Virus record (IMG/VR): IMGVR_UViG_3300042301_002363
Span: 1 to 64,000 of that record
DNA from: a virus
Strand: one strand, 5' to 3'
Length of the DNA: 64,000 bases
Shown here: piece by piece, positions 62,856 through 64,000 of the stretch
Position numbering within the stretch: the first letter of the stretch is position 1
Layout: the number at the start of each line of letters is the position of its first letter
Notes under the pieces: generated by a model
Database searches by the model: none
Seen by the model: the letters and a program-made list of their open reading frames with translations, nothing else
Told to the model about the DNA's origin: nothing
Position numbers and translations under genes: made by a program

Positions 62856-64000
62856 TTAACTGCCTATTATTTTTACAAATGCAGGTTTGCTATCTGCAGC
62901 ACCAGATATGGATATAATATCAAGAGATCCTGCACTTGTATTATACACATAATCAATGCCATTGGCTAATACCAGATATGGAAATGCTCCATTTTTTGGC
63001 ACATATATGGTAATTGATGCAAATGCACCAAATCCATGTGTTATTGTAATTAGACCATTTAGTGGGGCTAACGTAACACTGAAAACATTTGCGTCTAATC
63101 CATCTATTGTAACATCTGTAGCTGTTGATGATAACGTAATTCCTGTTCCTGCTTTTAATCCTTTTGTTGCCAAACTAGGACCATTTCCATCATTTACTAA
63201 TGATTCATGCGCTGTTGTACCAGCATCTGCTAAAACAACACCTGATCCAGAATCAGCATTTATAATTGTTATCTCGTCTGTTGCAGAATCTGTTGTTATA
63301 GAAATACCTGCACCTGCCACAAACGTCAAAGTATCATTGTTACTATCTGCTACTACTGTAGGCTGTGTCGCAACTGCAATATTTTTAAAAATAAATTGCG
63401 ATGACCCAAGATCACTGTTTGTAATTGTGAGTTCATCAGTTGCTGGATTTGTTGTAACCGCAATACCTGTTCCAGACACAACTGTCAAAGTATCGTTATT
63501 AGTATCTGCTACAATAGTTGGTTGTGTTGCTACTGCAACATTTTTAAATATATTCTGAGCTGAACCTGGATCAGTATTAGTCACAGTGTAAGTTGTTTGA
63601 GCACCTACTACATTAGGATTAACTTGAATCCCTGCTCCAGCTGCAACTACAAAGGTTTGAGTACTTGTTGGAATAAAATCTAAGAAATTTTCAAATGCTA
63701 TTTTTACTTGCTGACAACCATCCACATACGTAATTGTAAACGTTGAACTATTATTTGGATAACACCATGCACCTGTTGTAGCAGCTATCCATGGAGCATC
63801 AAAAATAATATTTGAAATTGGTGCAGCGTTATTATATTTTGTATCAATTAAATCAGAGTTCAACCATACTAAATTTCCAATAACCTCAGCATTGTAAAGA
63901 TTACCATCATTGTCTTTATATGCGTTTGATATAAAGTCTCCATCTGTTTCATTACAGTCAATTGGTCTTACCAATCTTACTTTGTATCCAAATCTATACG
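62856..64000 (-). CDS. fibre-like structural protein, partial (5' end outside window)
   Basis: The frame runs open to the right edge (upstream codons read YRFGYKVRL), so a TTG at 63974 that could be taken as a start is probably internal. About 381 residues are visible. The N-terminal visible part (RPIDCNETDGDFISN, then GNLVWLNSDLIDTKYNNAAP) is a small globular unit. The middle is a Thr/Ala/Asn-rich beta fibre with a 53-residue tandem repeat. Further fibre-like turns follow (KAGTGITLSSTATDVTIDG), and the end has ITHGFGAFASITIYVPKNGA. This composition is typical of trimeric phage fibre shafts. No signal peptide or enzyme motif. It probably encodes an adhesion or head-fibre protein; head versus tail cannot be decided here. 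Confidence 0.65.
   Translation of the reverse strand, partial: YRFGYKVRLVRPIDCNETDGDFISNAYKDNDGNLYNAEVIGNLVWLNSDLIDTKYNNAAPISNIIFDAPWIAATTGAWCYPNNSSTFTITYVDGCQQVKIAFENFLDFIPTSTQTFVVAAGAGIQVNPNVVGAQTTYTVTNTDPGSAQNIFKNVAVATQPTIVADTNNDTLTVVSGTGIAVTTNPATDELTITNSDLGSSQFIFKNIAVATQPTVVADSNNDTLTFVAGAGISITTDSATDEITIINADSGSGVVLADAGTTAHESLVNDGNGPSLATKGLKAGTGITLSSTATDVTIDGLDANVFSVTLAPLNGLITITHGFGAFASITIYVPKNGAFPYLVLANGIDYVYNTSAGSLDIISISGAADSKPAFVKIIGS
63249..63566 (-). repeat. two tandem 159-base repeats in the fibre gene
   Basis: Two 53-residue units, 63566-63408 and 63407-63249. Both contain IFKN(V/I)AVATQPT, then VAD(T/S)NNDTLT, then G(T/A)GI, then ATDE(L/I)TI. A half-unit (AAGAGIQVNPNV, TVTNTDP) precedes them. 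The close match indicates recent duplication and a length-variable shaft. Confidence 0.8.

Noticed and set aside
62956-63558. 200-codon plus-strand ORF
   Set aside because: It is antisense to the fibre gene repeats. Its length comes from the repeated, Thr/Ala-rich composition of the opposite strand, and it shows no protein-like pattern.
1-64000. CRISPR arrays, tRNA genes, insertion sequences, attachment sites
   Set aside because: Non-coding gaps are too short and hold no cloverleaf, direct-repeat array, terminal inverted repeat or integrase/transposase gene.

Overview
The window is a 64 kb piece of a large, AT-rich tailed-phage genome, most likely a crAss-like phage (order Crassvirales) infecting a member of the Bacteroidota. 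The main evidence is a block of very large, head-to-tail minus-strand genes that ends in a 4004-residue protein carrying the DFDID catalytic motif of crAss-type virion RNA polymerases, and that begins with ring-like and muzzle-like tail proteins whose N-terminal sequence styles I recognise from crAss-like phages. Host assignment is an inference. It rests on a unimolecular spanin, A-rich ribosome binding regions, and two upstream elements that match the Bacteroidota -7 consensus TAnnTTTG. Standard stop codons are used throughout. I see no tRNA, CRISPR, insertion sequence or integrase. Coding density is very high and no gap exceeds about 180 bases.

Layout. (1) Bases 1-1578, plus strand: the 3' end of a probable family B DNA polymerase gene, a DUF932-like gene and a small ORF, closed by a bidirectional hairpin terminator. 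(2) Bases 1670-5375, minus strand: a compact, translationally coupled lysis operon. In transcription order it encodes a u-spanin, a coiled-coil membrane protein, a tandem-PAS protein with a C-terminal membrane hairpin, a holin-like protein, a GH24 lysozyme, a peptidoglycan-binding/L,D-transpeptidase-like protein, a Pam3-gp28-type holin and a 48-residue basic protein. (3) Bases 5555-8849, plus strand: an adenosylcobalamin-dependent (class II) ribonucleotide reductase and four small genes. (4) Bases 8867-12848, minus strand: three receptor-side structural proteins, including a cysteine-rich six-repeat appendage. (5) Bases 12932-39897, minus strand: 2031, 193, 4004, 1859 and 891 residue proteins, forming the virion RNA polymerase and its neighbours. 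(6) Bases 39908-54477: four cargo-type proteins of 1652, 906, 1479 and 781 residues. (7) Bases 54477-62747: the tail muzzle, two ring-like proteins and a conserved 192-residue protein. (8) Bases 62856 to the right edge: a partial fibre gene with a tandem repeat.

How it fits together. The minus-strand structural block is transcribed from right to left, from the connector and tail genes through cargo proteins that are probably packaged and ejected to the virion RNA polymerase. In known crAss-like phages the polymerase is delivered with the DNA and transcribes early genes. Several cargo proteins carry enzyme motifs (two HExxH zincin motifs and one RecB-like PD-(D/E)XK nuclease) and hydrophobic glycine/alanine segments, which suit ejected proteins that cross the envelope and act in the host.

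The most unusual element is the tandem-PAS membrane protein inside the lysis operon (3530-4645). It looks like a chemotaxis-type sensory module attached to a holin-like membrane hairpin, and it suggests that this phage ties lysis timing to a redox, oxygen or metabolic signal. A second notable pattern is a short Arg/Lys-aromatic-Gly-Gly motif that recurs in four consecutive cargo proteins and sits at the extreme C-terminus of two of them and near the C-terminus of the other two.
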